Shown here: positions 35,621 to 43,570 of the stretch, in pieces
Layout: each line of letters starts with the position of its first letter
Numbering within the stretch: position 1 is the first letter of the stretch
Assembly: GCF_006345825.1 (NCBI RefSeq)
Contig: NZ_VCIX01000088.1
Coordinates: 1-64,000 of the forward strand
From: Paenibacillus paridis
GTDB taxonomy: Bacteria; Bacillota; Bacilli; Paenibacillales; Paenibacillaceae
DNA: 64,000 nucleotides
Reading direction: 5' to 3'
Notes under the pieces: model-generated
Told to the model about the DNA's origin: nothing
Databases searched by the model: none
Seen by the model: the letters and a program-made list of their open reading frames with translations, nothing else
Program-made: the position numbers and the translations under genes

Positions 35621-36154
35621 ATGGTGATCAGATGGCTAAGCGAAAATAAATATGCAGCGGGGTTGCTGCTCGTGCTGCGCGTATACTTGGGTTGGCAGTG
35701 GCTGAGCGCAGGCTGGCATAAACTAGGCGGATTCGATGCAAGCGGATTTTTGAAAGGGGCTATCGGTACCCCTGTTATTGATAGGGCAACCAATGAGCTA
35801 GTGTATCCGACGTTTACCGCATTTCTTGAACATGTGGCCTTGCCAAATGCCAAAATCATAAATGTAGTGATTCCGATTGGCGAATGTCTGGTCGGATTGG
35901 GACTTATCGTTGGTGCTCTAACAGCAACCGCAGCTTTCTTCGGACTATTAATGAACTTCATGTTCATGTTCGCCGGTACGGTATCGACTAACCCTTGGCT
36001 CATGCTCTTCGGAATGATCGTCGTCGTCGCAGGAACAAACGCAGGCAAATACGGCGTGGACTACTTCGCACTTCCTTTCCTTCGCAAAACGTTCCAAAAA
36101 ATGAAAGGGCGCGGAGACAACGGTGGCATAAATGGCAGGACGATTCCTCGTTAA
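35621..36154 (+). CDS. DoxX-family membrane protein
   Basis: A 177-residue protein with four membrane helices (AAGLLLVLRVYLGWQWLSAGWHKLGG; IINVVIPIGECLVGLGLIVGALTATAAFFG; MNFMFMFAGTVS; PWLMLFGMIVVVAG) and the DoxX signatures GWxWLSAGWHKL and GECLVGLGL. DoxX proteins are linked to quinone/oxidase modules and to sulfur or oxidative stress functions; this one lacks a neighbouring oxidase. The ATG at 35621 follows AAAGGAG; the upstream in-frame GTG (35585) has no site. The perfect Fnr box upstream indicates induction at low oxygen. Confidence 0.85.
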   Translation: MVIRWLSENKYAAGLLLVLRVYLGWQWLSAGWHKLGGFDASGFLKGAIGTPVIDRATNELVYPTFTAFLEHVALPNAKIINVVIPIGECLVGLGLIVGALTATAAFFGLLMNFMFMFAGTVSTNPWLMLFGMIVVVAGTNAGKYGVDYFALPFLRKTFQKMKGRGDNGGINGRTIPR

Positions 36155-36205
36155 CCGTATATAAAAGAGGGATGTCCAATGCTTTTAAATCGTAAGATGG
36201 ATACG

Positions 36206-36336
36206 GAGCGGGAAGAACGTTCTGGGGAGACGAAGAGTTTGCACTAGCAGTCTGATTGTAGCTCTAGTATGCAAAGAGTCTGGTTGCAACTTCGACTCCG
36301 AACAATAATCTACTCGCAGCGACCAAGTTGCTATAT
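36206..36336 (+). repeat. Dispersed structured element, copy 2
   Basis: Second copy of the element at 231-372. The arms GCAGTCTGATT (36247-36257) and AGTCTGGTTGC (36277-36287) still pair at ten of eleven positions including several G-T pairs, although the sequence differs from copy 1. It lies just after the DoxX stop codon, before the terminator at 36423. Confidence 0.6.
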
Positions 36337-36422
36337 AGCAGCAATTTGGAAGGTAACAGCATGGAATGTCACAGTGAAAATGGAACAGATTTAAGGGATT
36401 GCAACTCATAATCAGCCAGTTA

Positions 36423-36465
36423 GAAGCCGCAGGTGAACCTAGTTCGCCTGCGGCTTCTTTCTATC
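36423..36465 (+). terminator. Rho-independent terminator
   Basis: GAAGCCGCAGGTGAAC and GTTCGCCTGCGGCTTC-like arms form a 15-bp stem followed by TTTCTATCT. It probably ends the DoxX transcript including the structured element. Confidence 0.8.
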
Positions 36466-36610
36466 TATAAAGCTAAATTTATTTATAAAACGGGCTTGAA
36501 AAAATGACGGCCTCTTACGGGATAAGTTCCTTGTACACGGCCGTTTTCCACTTCTAAATTTAGCCTTCGCCGGACCTTGTTTTCACGTTTGGCTATGATG
36601 TCACCCCATT

Positions 36611-36855
36611 TGATTTAGCAGGAATTTCTCCCGCTATTTTAATCAAATTTGGGCCTTTGCGGCATTTAAAAGGAATTTTTCCCTATAATTCTGGAAGATA
36701 TGCCCGAAATGACGCGAAACGTTTGAACTAACAGGAGAAACTCCCACTAATTCATCCAACTGGCGAAAAACGCTATTTTAACAGGAGAAATTCCCGCTAA
36801 TTCATCCAACTGGCGAAAAACGCTATTTTAATAGGAGAAATTCCCTCTAATTCAT
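36611..36855. repeat. GGAGAAATTCCCGCTAATT repeats, 50-bp tandem
   Basis: The 36155-37041 gap holds no gene. From 36731 a 50-base unit (ACAGGAGAAATTCCCGCTAA TTCATCC...CGCTATTTTA) occurs 2.5 times with two changes, and degenerate copies start at about 36611 and 36661 (GGAATTTCTCCCGCTA, GGAATTTTTCCCTATAATT). Related sequences occur at 115-143 and 48820-49010. Confidence 0.75.
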
Positions 36856-37041
36856 AACCACTCTATCGTTCCTCCATAAAACGGACAAAAGCAATGAAAT
36901 TTGTAATCGACTTTAGTTCGCTTTCTATAGCTATCGCAAATAAGCTGCAATCGGGATGCTTCATTTGACAGGAGGGCATTAGTTTGTTATTTTTAAAATA
37001 TTATATTCTTATTGGATTAGTCGGTATTAGGTGAGCGAGGG

Positions 37042-37953
37042 GTGTTTCCTATTAACATTGAAAATATTGAGGCCTTCGTCTACGTTATTCACTGTGGAAG
37101 CTTTAATAAGGCTGCCGATGCTCTCTATTTGTCCCAGCCATCCGTAACGGCCAGGATCAAATCGCTGGAGCAGGAGCTTGACTGCAAGCTGTTTGATCGG
37201 CAAGGCAAGCAAATTCAGATTACAGAGGATGGCAAACGGTTTTTGCCCTATGCCCAGCAGCTGCTCCTGATTTACCAGAAGGGCAAGCTGCATATCAATC
37301 AGAAGAAATCACTGCCCAATGAATTCCGAATCGGCTGTACCGTATCGGTATCCAATTATATTATTCCTGATTTGCTGCCGCGTTTGAAGCTGAGGTTTCC
37401 GAATACGCATTATAAGCTTGTGACCGGCACGACGGACGAGATTACAAATAAAGTGCTTGGCAAGGAAGTGGACATCGGCTTTGTCCGGAACGTGAACCAT
37501 CCTAGCCTGCAATCCAGCAAGTTTTACGAGGACCCGATCCAGCTATATGCTTATGAAGGGCATCCTTTTTTGACGTCGGACAATCTGACGATCGAATCGA
37601 TTGCCGAGCAGCCGCTGGTTTTCTTTGAATGCGGCTCGCTGGATTGGCTTCGAATCCACCGCATATTCGAGCATTTGGATTTGCCGCCTAATATTCAAAT
37701 TCAAACGGATAATTCAGAGATGGCGAAGAAGCTCGTTATGCAGAAAGCAGGAATCGGCTTTTTGCCTAATCTGTGTGCGAAGCAGGAAATATTGGATGGA
37801 AAGCTGCATCCGATTCGGGTTCCTGAAACCGAGGGGATTTTCTTGCAGACCAATCTCATTTCGCATCATGGGGAGCATTTGGAGCTGCTCGATGCGATTA
37901 CCGGGATCGGAAAGCAGCTTGCTGGCGAGAAGCACAGCTTATCGGCAATTTAA
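37042..37953 (+). CDS. LysR-family regulator (YtlI/AscR-like)
   Basis: A 303-residue LysR protein: N-terminal winged helix-turn-helix (IENIEAFVYVIHCGSFNKAADALYLSQPSVTARIKSLEQELDCKLFDR) and a two-lobed effector domain (RIGCTVSVSNYIIPDLLPRLKLRFP, KAGIGFLPN). GTG start at 37042 after GCGAGGGG. It is transcribed in the same direction as, and 300 bases before, a transporter-plus-sulfur-enzyme operon; in B. subtilis the LysR protein YtlI holds the same place before the ytmI operon. A T-N11-A dyad at 38114 in the intervening region is a likely binding site. Effector unknown, perhaps O-acetylserine or an N-acetyl-cysteine derivative. Confidence 0.85.
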   Translation: MFPINIENIEAFVYVIHCGSFNKAADALYLSQPSVTARIKSLEQELDCKLFDRQGKQIQITEDGKRFLPYAQQLLLIYQKGKLHINQKKSLPNEFRIGCTVSVSNYIIPDLLPRLKLRFPNTHYKLVTGTTDEITNKVLGKEVDIGFVRNVNHPSLQSSKFYEDPIQLYAYEGHPFLTSDNLTIESIAEQPLVFFECGSLDWLRIHRIFEHLDLPPNIQIQTDNSEMAKKLVMQKAGIGFLPNLCAKQEILDGKLHPIRVPETEGIFLQTNLISHHGEHLELLDAITGIGKQLAGEKHSLSAI

Positions 37954-38050
37954 AAGCTGTAATAGAAAACCTCTATTATCGGGAAGCCTGCCGCTATGAT
38001 ACATTTATATTGTCAGTAAAGCCGATTGGAATAGTGTAATATAACATCCG

Positions 38051-38083
38051 TCCGCTGCTTCTTCTGAAGCAGCGGATTTTTTT
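38051..38083 (+). terminator. Rho-independent terminator
   Basis: TCCGCTGCTTC and GAAGCAGCGGA pair around a 4-base loop, followed by seven T, about 100 bases after the LysR gene. Confidence 0.9.
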
Positions 38084-38113
38084 ATGCTTCATTGCATCGG
38101 ACAAATCAATTTG

Positions 38114-38134
38114 CTTATAGAAGATCTCTATAAG
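38114..38134 (+). promoter_or_regulatory. LysR-type (T-N11-A) dyad
   Basis: Arms CTTATAGA and TCTATAAG are perfect inverted repeats around AGATC. The centre is about 55 bases before the predicted transcription start, the place where LysR activators usually bind. Confidence 0.6.
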
Positions 38135-38142
38135 AAATAGCA

Positions 38143-38172
38143 TTGACGAAGTTGGCATTCAGGTGGTAAAGT
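38143..38172 (+). promoter_or_regulatory. Sigma-A-like promoter of the sulfur operon
   Basis: TTGACG (38143-38148), 18-base spacer, TAAAGT (38167-38172). The weak -10 and long spacer fit an activator-dependent promoter. Confidence 0.5.
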
Positions 38173-38183
38173 GAATTCAATGC

Positions 38184-38210
38184 TAATTCTTACTTATCAG
38201 GTAGGAATTA
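38184..38210 (+). promoter_or_regulatory. Operator-like dyad just after the start of transcription (CymR-type?)
   Basis: TAATTCTTAC and GTAGGAATTA are inverted repeats (one mismatch) around TTATCA-type spacer. The TAGGAATT half resembles sites described for the cysteine repressor CymR in Bacillus. Its position downstream of the promoter would allow repression when sulfur is plentiful. The regulator is inferred. Confidence 0.45.
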
Positions 38211-38249
38211 TAAGGATTTAAAAACTTCATTATTTGGGGGAAAAAGAAA

Positions 38250-39086
38250 ATGAAAAAATGGTTCGTATCATCGATTGCACTAGTCCTGGCACTTACGCTT
38301 GCAGGTTGCGGCAGCAACACCAAAAATACAGGAGAAAATGCCGGAGCGGCTGGTGGAGATGCTCCAAAAGCAGTGACAAAAATCGTAGTCGGCACCGGAA
38401 CGCAATTCCCCAATGTATGCTTTATTGACGAGAACGGCAAGCTGACTGGCTTCGACGTTGAATTGGTAAGAGAAATTGACAAACGTCTGGAAGATTATGA
38501 ATTCGATATTCAAACAATGGAATTTACGAACTTGCTTCTTAGCCTAGAAACGAAAAAAATCGATTTGATTGCGCATGAAATGGAAAAAAATCCTGAGCGG
38601 GAGCAAAAATACCTGTTTAATAAAGAGCCTTATGCACACTGGAGAAACAAAATCGTCGTAGCTAAGGGCAATGATTCCGTTCAATCACTAGCTGACCTGA
38701 AAGGCAAAAAAGTGCTGACGACGGCAACAAGCGCAGCAGCAACGATTCTTGAAAACTATAACAAAGAGAATAACAACGCGTTAAATCTCGTATACCAAAA
38801 CGGAGGCGCGAACGATTCCGTCGCACAAGTAACGACTGGCCGCGTAGAGGCATTCCTTGCTGCAGACTTCACGCTTTCCCTAATCGATCCTAAGCAAGAG
38901 CTTAAGACGGTTGGGCCTGCACTGAGTGAAGCGGACATTTTGTTCATGTTCCGCAAAGATGATCCTGACCAACAGAAGCTATCCGATGCTGTTGACGAAG
39001 TGATTAAAGAGCTTAAGGCAGACGGCACGCTTGCTAAGCTAAGCTCAGAATGGCTCGGCGACGACTTTACTTCTGAAGAAAAATAA
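38250..39086 (+). CDS. Amino-acid ABC transporter substrate-binding lipoprotein (TcyJ/K-like)
   Basis: A 278-residue family 3 solute-binding protein with lipobox LTLAGCGS. Mature features include IVVGTGTQFPNVCFIDENGKLTGFDVELVREI, MEFTNLLLSLETKKIDLIAHEM, and LADLKGKKVLTT, typical of cystine/polar amino-acid binders. It should deliver a sulfur amino acid, likely cystine or an S-modified cysteine, to the permeases that follow. It begins 8 bases after GGGGGA and is the first gene of the long operon. Confidence 0.9.
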   Translation: MKKWFVSSIALVLALTLAGCGSNTKNTGENAGAAGGDAPKAVTKIVVGTGTQFPNVCFIDENGKLTGFDVELVREIDKRLEDYEFDIQTMEFTNLLLSLETKKIDLIAHEMEKNPEREQKYLFNKEPYAHWRNKIVVAKGNDSVQSLADLKGKKVLTTATSAAATILENYNKENNNALNLVYQNGGANDSVAQVTTGRVEAFLAADFTLSLIDPKQELKTVGPALSEADILFMFRKDDPDQQKLSDAVDEVIKELKADGTLAKLSSEWLGDDFTSEEK

Positions 39087-39112
39087 ACGTGGGTGAAAGG
39101 TGAGATGACTAG

Positions 39113-39901
39113 ATGGGAGAACCATTTGATATCAGTTATGTGTTCGAGTATCTAGTAAAGCTGCTACCTACCTTGAAAATCACTCTTCTCATTGTAGTGA
39201 GTTCCATCGTAATCGGGCTGGGCGTCGGGTTTATCGTCGCCCTTCCCCAGCTTTATAAGATTCCGATTTTAAGACGGTTTTCGCAGGTGTATCTCTCCTT
39301 CTTCAGAGGCACTCCCATATTGATTCAGCTTTTTTTGTTTTATTATGGACTTCCCGAAATTTTGAAGCTCGTTAACCTGGATGTGGCCAAGGTACCGGCT
39401 TTATATTTTGTTATTCTCACGTACGCGCTGCACAGCGGAGCCTATATGGCCGAAATGATTCGGGCAGCCGTTGGAGCGGTGGATCGCGGACAGGTGGAAG
39501 CGGCGTATTCCGTTGGCATGAACGGTTTCCAAGCTTTTACGCGAATCGTGCTTCCGCAAGCCATGGCGATTGCTATACCTGTTTTTGCTAATCTGGTTAT
39601 TGCTAATTTGAAGGATACGTCGCTCGCTTTCTCCTTAGGCATTATGGAGATGACGGGCAAGTCGCAGACGCTAGCCGTTATGTCGCGGCATTTTGTGGAA
39701 ACGTACATTTCTCTCGCTATTATTTATTTTGTAATTAGCTTTGGCCTAGAGAAGCTGTTCCATCTGCTGGAGCGCAAGCTGCTGAAGCACGAGCGCCGAA
39801 TCACGACAGAGGTAAAAGAGCAGCAGGTGAAGCTTGGAAAAACAAAGCGGTCTTTATTAGGATTTGGCTACAGTAGAGGAGGCAGGGAAAATGAAGCTTG
39901 A
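39113..39901 (+). CDS. Amino-acid ABC transporter permease 1 (TcyL/M-like)
   Basis: A 262-residue HisM/GlnP-type permease with about five membrane helices (LLPTLKITLLIVVSSIVIGLGVGFIVALP first), the FFRGTPILIQLFLFYYGLP signature and the ATPase-contact loop DRGQVEAAYSVGMNGFQAFTRIVLPQA. The charged tail (ERRITTEVKEQQVKLGKTKRS) is cytoplasmic. It overlaps the next permease gene by 11 bases, implying coupled translation and a heterodimeric membrane unit. Confidence 0.9.
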   Translation: MGEPFDISYVFEYLVKLLPTLKITLLIVVSSIVIGLGVGFIVALPQLYKIPILRRFSQVYLSFFRGTPILIQLFLFYYGLPEILKLVNLDVAKVPALYFVILTYALHSGAYMAEMIRAAVGAVDRGQVEAAYSVGMNGFQAFTRIVLPQAMAIAIPVFANLVIANLKDTSLAFSLGIMEMTGKSQTLAVMSRHFVETYISLAIIYFVISFGLEKLFHLLERKLLKHERRITTEVKEQQVKLGKTKRSLLGFGYSRGGRENEA

Positions 39902-40601
39902 TTTTGCATTCATTTGGACGGCATTTCTACAGCTGCTGACGGCTGTGCCAACGGCGCTGGCCATCACGGTCGTTTCCGTTTCCTGCGGTCTTCTTATTGG
40001 AACTAGCGTAGCGATAATCCGGCTTTACAAGATACCTGTCCTGCATCCGATAGCAGCTTCTTATGTTACCTTTATCCGGGGAACACCGATGCTGACGCAT
40101 CTATTGCTTATCTATTTCGGTCTCCCGATTATCGTTGACGGCATATCGGAAGCACTCGGTCTATCGTTTCGTTCAGTCTCTATTCCGATGATAGGATTTG
40201 CTTATATCTCATTTTCTATTACAGCAGGGGCTTATATGTCCGAGGTTGTCAGGTCAGGCTTGCTCGCCGTGAACCGTGGACAAATTGAAGCCGCGTATTC
40301 CATTGGAATGACGACTTCGCAGGCGATGCGAAGAATTATTTTGCCGCAGGCTTTTTCAGCTAGCTTGCCGAACTTGTCCAACTCAGTCATCGGCATGCTG
40401 CACGGCTCGACGCTCGCTTTTACGGTGTCGGTGGTTGACATTAATGCCAAAGCGCAAATCGTCGCATCGACAAATTGGAAATTTTTTGAGGCTTATCTCG
40501 CGGCAGCTCTTATCTTCTGGGGACTAACCTTTATTATTGAACGGCTGACGGCGCTGGCCGAGAAGCGCTTTAATCTGTATAACCGAGGCGGTGTTTCATG
40601 A
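39891..40601 (+). CDS. Amino-acid ABC transporter permease 2 (TcyM/L-like)
   Basis: A 236-residue second permease of the same family, with FIRGTPMLTHLLLIYFGLP and NRGQIEAAYSIGMTTSQAMRRIILPQA. The ATG at 39891 follows GAGGAGGCAGGG inside the end of the upstream gene; a start at 39864 has no site. It ends with an ATGA overlap with the ATPase gene. Two different permeases, as in B. subtilis TcyL/TcyM, suggest a broad S-compound transporter. Confidence 0.9.
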   Translation: MKLDFAFIWTAFLQLLTAVPTALAITVVSVSCGLLIGTSVAIIRLYKIPVLHPIAASYVTFIRGTPMLTHLLLIYFGLPIIVDGISEALGLSFRSVSIPMIGFAYISFSITAGAYMSEVVRSGLLAVNRGQIEAAYSIGMTTSQAMRRIILPQAFSASLPNLSNSVIGMLHGSTLAFTVSVVDINAKAQIVASTNWKFFEAYLAAALIFWGLTFIIERLTALAEKRFNLYNRGGVS

Positions 40602-41350
40602 TTAAGCTGACACAAATCAAGAAGAGCTTTGGTCGCAATGAGGTGCTGAAGGGAATCGATCTTACCGTTAAGAAGGGAGAGGTCGTCGCGATACTGGGCC
40701 CCAGCGGTTCCGGAAAAACAACGCTGCTGCGCTGCATCAATTATTTGGAGAAGCCAAGCGACGGACAAATTACGATTGACGAATTCACCGTTAATTACAA
40801 ACGTCCGGATAAAAAGGATATTCATACCCTTCGCCAGAAAAGCGCGATGGTATTCCAGCAATATAATTTGTTCAAGCATAAGACTGCACTGGAAAATGTC
40901 ATGGAAGGTTTGCTCATCGTCAAGAAGCTTCCGAAGGAGAAGGCACGCGAAATGAGCGTAGAGCTGCTGGATAAGGTCGGGCTCGGCAACAAACTGGATG
41001 CGTATCCAAGCGAGCTCTCGGGCGGGCAACAGCAGCGCGTCGGGATCGCCCGTGCGTTAGCGCTCAATCCCGAAGTGATTCTGTTCGATGAGCCGACGTC
41101 AGCGCTTGATCCGGAGCTGGTTGGCGAGGTGCTGGGCGTCATTCGCAAAATCGCCAAGGAAGGCATTACGATGATCATCGTTACGCACGAGATGAGCTTT
41201 GCCCAGGATGTCGCCAACCATGTTGTATTTATGGACGGGGGAGTCATTGTGGAGGAAGGGAAGCCATCCGAAATTTTTAATAACCCGAAGGAAGAAAGAA
41301 CGAAGCAATTTTTCAAGCGAATTACGCCAGACGGCGTGTATTCCATTTAA
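40598..41350 (+). CDS. Amino-acid ABC transporter ATPase (TcyN-like)
   Basis: A 250-residue ATPase with Walker A GPSGSGKTTLL, Q-loop VFQQYNLF, signature ELSGGQQQRVGIARAL, Walker B VILFDEPTSALD and the switch histidine IVTHE. It powers the permease pair. It starts within an ATGA overlap and ends 22 bases before the first monooxygenase gene, which has its own site (GTAGAGGAG). Confidence 0.93.
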   Translation: MIKLTQIKKSFGRNEVLKGIDLTVKKGEVVAILGPSGSGKTTLLRCINYLEKPSDGQITIDEFTVNYKRPDKKDIHTLRQKSAMVFQQYNLFKHKTALENVMEGLLIVKKLPKEKAREMSVELLDKVGLGNKLDAYPSELSGGQQQRVGIARALALNPEVILFDEPTSALDPELVGEVLGVIRKIAKEGITMIIVTHEMSFAQDVANHVVFMDGGVIVEEGKPSEIFNNPKEERTKQFFKRITPDGVYSI

Positions 41351-41372
41351 ATAAGTAGAGGAGCGAATCGAT

Positions 41373-42383
41373 ATGTCACTTAAAATTGGCATTCTGGATC
41401 AAAGCATTATTTTCCCCGGCCAGACGGCTGCTGAGGCTTTAGGGAATACCGTCAAGCTGGCACAGCTGGCGGAATCGCTTGGCTTCGAGCGCTTTTGGGT
41501 ATCGGAGCACCATGATTCCCCGGGAATGGCAGGCTCCTCGCCAGAGGTGCTAATCGCGTATTTGCTGGCTCAAACGAAATCGATTCGAATCGGTTCCGGC
41601 GGCGTCATGCTGCAGCATTACAGCCCTTATAAAGTTGCTGAAAACTTCAACGTGCTTGCTTCGTTGGCGCCTGGACGGGTGGAGCTCGGCATTGGGCGTG
41701 CACCTGGCGGGCTGCCTCGTTCGACCAAAGCATTGCAGAAGGGCGTGACCGATCATCCGACGCTAGCGGAAAAATTGACAGAGCTGGAACAGCTTCTCCA
41801 TGCGCCGACAGGCGAGGAGCACCCGTTGGCCGGGCTTGAAGCGAGCCCGCTGCCGGTTGCACCCGCAGAGATTTATTTGCTCGGCACAAGCGTATCGAGT
41901 GCGGAGCTGGCTGCAGAGAAGGGGTATCCGTACGCTTTTGCTCTATTTATTAATAATGATCCTGCTTTGGCTAGCCAAGCGCTGGATACGTACAAGAAGA
42001 ACTTTAACCGCTCGCTTGGCGGCGAGCCGAAGACGATATTGGCATTATCCGTCATTGCCTCCGATACGGAAGAGGAAGCGAATGCTTTGGCAGGCAATTT
42101 CAAAAGCGTGAGAGTGACGCTGGCTAGCGGCAAAACGGTTAATGTCGGGTCGCTGGAGCAAGCGAAGGAATTTGCGCGGCAAGCAGGCGAGGAATTTACA
42201 GCCGAGGAAAGAGACGCGGACATTACGCGCGGCACGAAGGAAACCGTTCGGAAACGGCTGCTCGAAATACAGGAGCAATACGGCGTGGATGAATTCGTAT
42301 TTACGACGATCATTCCCGATTTCGCGAAACGAATCCGATCCTTTGAGCTGCTGAAGGAAGCCTTTGAAGGGGAATTGGTATGA
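41373..42383 (+). CDS. Luciferase-like flavin monooxygenase (YtmO-like)
   Basis: A 336-residue LLM-class protein: LKIGILDQSIIFPGQ, LAESLGFERFWVSEHH, IRIGSGGVMLQHYSPYKVAENFNVLASLAPGRVELGIGRAPGG. It uses reduced FMN and oxygen, and in the YtmO position it would act in oxidative breakdown of an S-alkyl or N-acetyl-S-alkyl cysteine. It overlaps the deacylase gene by ATGA. No flavin reductase gene is present in the operon, so reduced FMN must come from elsewhere. The exact substrate is inferred only from gene order. Confidence 0.88.
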   Translation: MSLKIGILDQSIIFPGQTAAEALGNTVKLAQLAESLGFERFWVSEHHDSPGMAGSSPEVLIAYLLAQTKSIRIGSGGVMLQHYSPYKVAENFNVLASLAPGRVELGIGRAPGGLPRSTKALQKGVTDHPTLAEKLTELEQLLHAPTGEEHPLAGLEASPLPVAPAEIYLLGTSVSSAELAAEKGYPYAFALFINNDPALASQALDTYKKNFNRSLGGEPKTILALSVIASDTEEEANALAGNFKSVRVTLASGKTVNVGSLEQAKEFARQAGEEFTAEERDADITRGTKETVRKRLLEIQEQYGVDEFVFTTIIPDFAKRIRSFELLKEAFEGELV

Positions 42384-43570
42384 CAAAACGTACAGCTGAA
42401 TCCATCGAGCAGCAGTTAGTAGCCATCAGACGGCAGCTGCATGAGCATCCAGAGCTCTCCCATGAGGAGTTCGAGACCACGGCGGCGATACGCGGCTGGC
42501 TGACGGAAGCTGGCATTCGAATCGTTGATTATGGGCTGAAGACCGGTGTCATTGCTGAGATTGGCGGCTTGCTGGACGGCCCGGTTGTCGCGGTTCGCGC
42601 CGATATCGACGCCTTGCCGATACAGGAAGAGACGGGATTATCGTTCGCTTCCAAGATTCCGGGAAAAATGCATGCCTGCGGCCATGACTTCCATACCGCT
42701 TCAATTCTCGGTACGGCCTTCCTGCTCAAAGAGCAGGAGCAGGAGCTGCGGGGCACCGTACGCTTTCTGTTCCAGCCGGCGGAGGAGAAGGCGAAAGGAG
42801 CAGGGCAGCTTATTGCGAGCGGAGCTCTAAAAGGTGTGGATGCGGTGTTTGGCCTGCATAACAAGCCGGATCTGCCCGTGGGTACAATCGGAATCAAGGG
42901 TGGTCCGATTATGGCGGCAGCTGACGGCTTTGTGGTTGAGGTTGCCGGCCGCGGAAGCCATGCTGCGGTGCCTGAAGCCGGTCTTGACCCGATCGTTACG
43001 GCGGCGCATATCATTACCGCACTGCAGTCGATCGTCAGCCGCAGCGTAAGCGCGCTTGATAGCGCAGTTGTCAGTGTGACGAGGCTTCATGCGGGAACGG
43101 CGTGGAACGTCATTTCCGATAAAGCGGTATTCGACGGTACGATTCGCACGTTTGACGAGAGCGTACGCGAGAAGGTTCGCGAGCGCTTCGAGCAGGTGGT
43201 TACCGGCGTGGCTTCCGCGTTTGCGACAACGGCGCAGGTGAAATGGCTGGAAGGACCTCCGGCGGTCGTGAACGACCAAAAGTGGGCGGATCAGGCAACG
43301 GTTACGGCTGAAGCGCTTGGCTTGACTGTCATACAGCCCGTGCCTTCGCCAGCGGGAGAAGACTTCGCTTTCTATTTGAAAGAAACGGAAGGGCTATTCG
43401 TCTTTCTCGGCACGGCAGGTCCGCAGGAGTGGCATCATCCGGCTTTTGATCTGGATGAGAAAGCACTGCCGATCGCAGCATCTTTTTTTGCATCATTAGC
43501 TTCTGATGCCTTGCGAAAGCTGGCGGATGATCGGTTGCGGGGAGGACGACAGCATTCCGAAATCCTATGA
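42380..43570 (+). CDS. M20-family N-acyl amino acid amidohydrolase (HipO/YtnL-like)
   Basis: A 396-residue dinuclear metal hydrolase with DIDALPIQEETGLSF, HACGHDFHTA, FQPAEEKAKGAG, the lid-domain GRGSHAAVPEAGLDP and the last ligand motif AGEDFAFYLKE. It should remove an N-acyl group from an amino acid. It is the first of two M20 enzymes in this operon, matching the deacetylation step of S-alkylcysteine salvage. It begins by ATGA overlap and its 3' end contains the ribosome site of the next gene. Confidence 0.9.
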   Translation: MTKRTAESIEQQLVAIRRQLHEHPELSHEEFETTAAIRGWLTEAGIRIVDYGLKTGVIAEIGGLLDGPVVAVRADIDALPIQEETGLSFASKIPGKMHACGHDFHTASILGTAFLLKEQEQELRGTVRFLFQPAEEKAKGAGQLIASGALKGVDAVFGLHNKPDLPVGTIGIKGGPIMAAADGFVVEVAGRGSHAAVPEAGLDPIVTAAHIITALQSIVSRSVSALDSAVVSVTRLHAGTAWNVISDKAVFDGTIRTFDESVREKVRERFEQVVTGVASAFATTAQVKWLEGPPAVVNDQKWADQATVTAEALGLTVIQPVPSPAGEDFAFYLKETEGLFVFLGTAGPQEWHHPAFDLDEKALPIAASFFASLASDALRKLADDRLRGGRQHSEIL

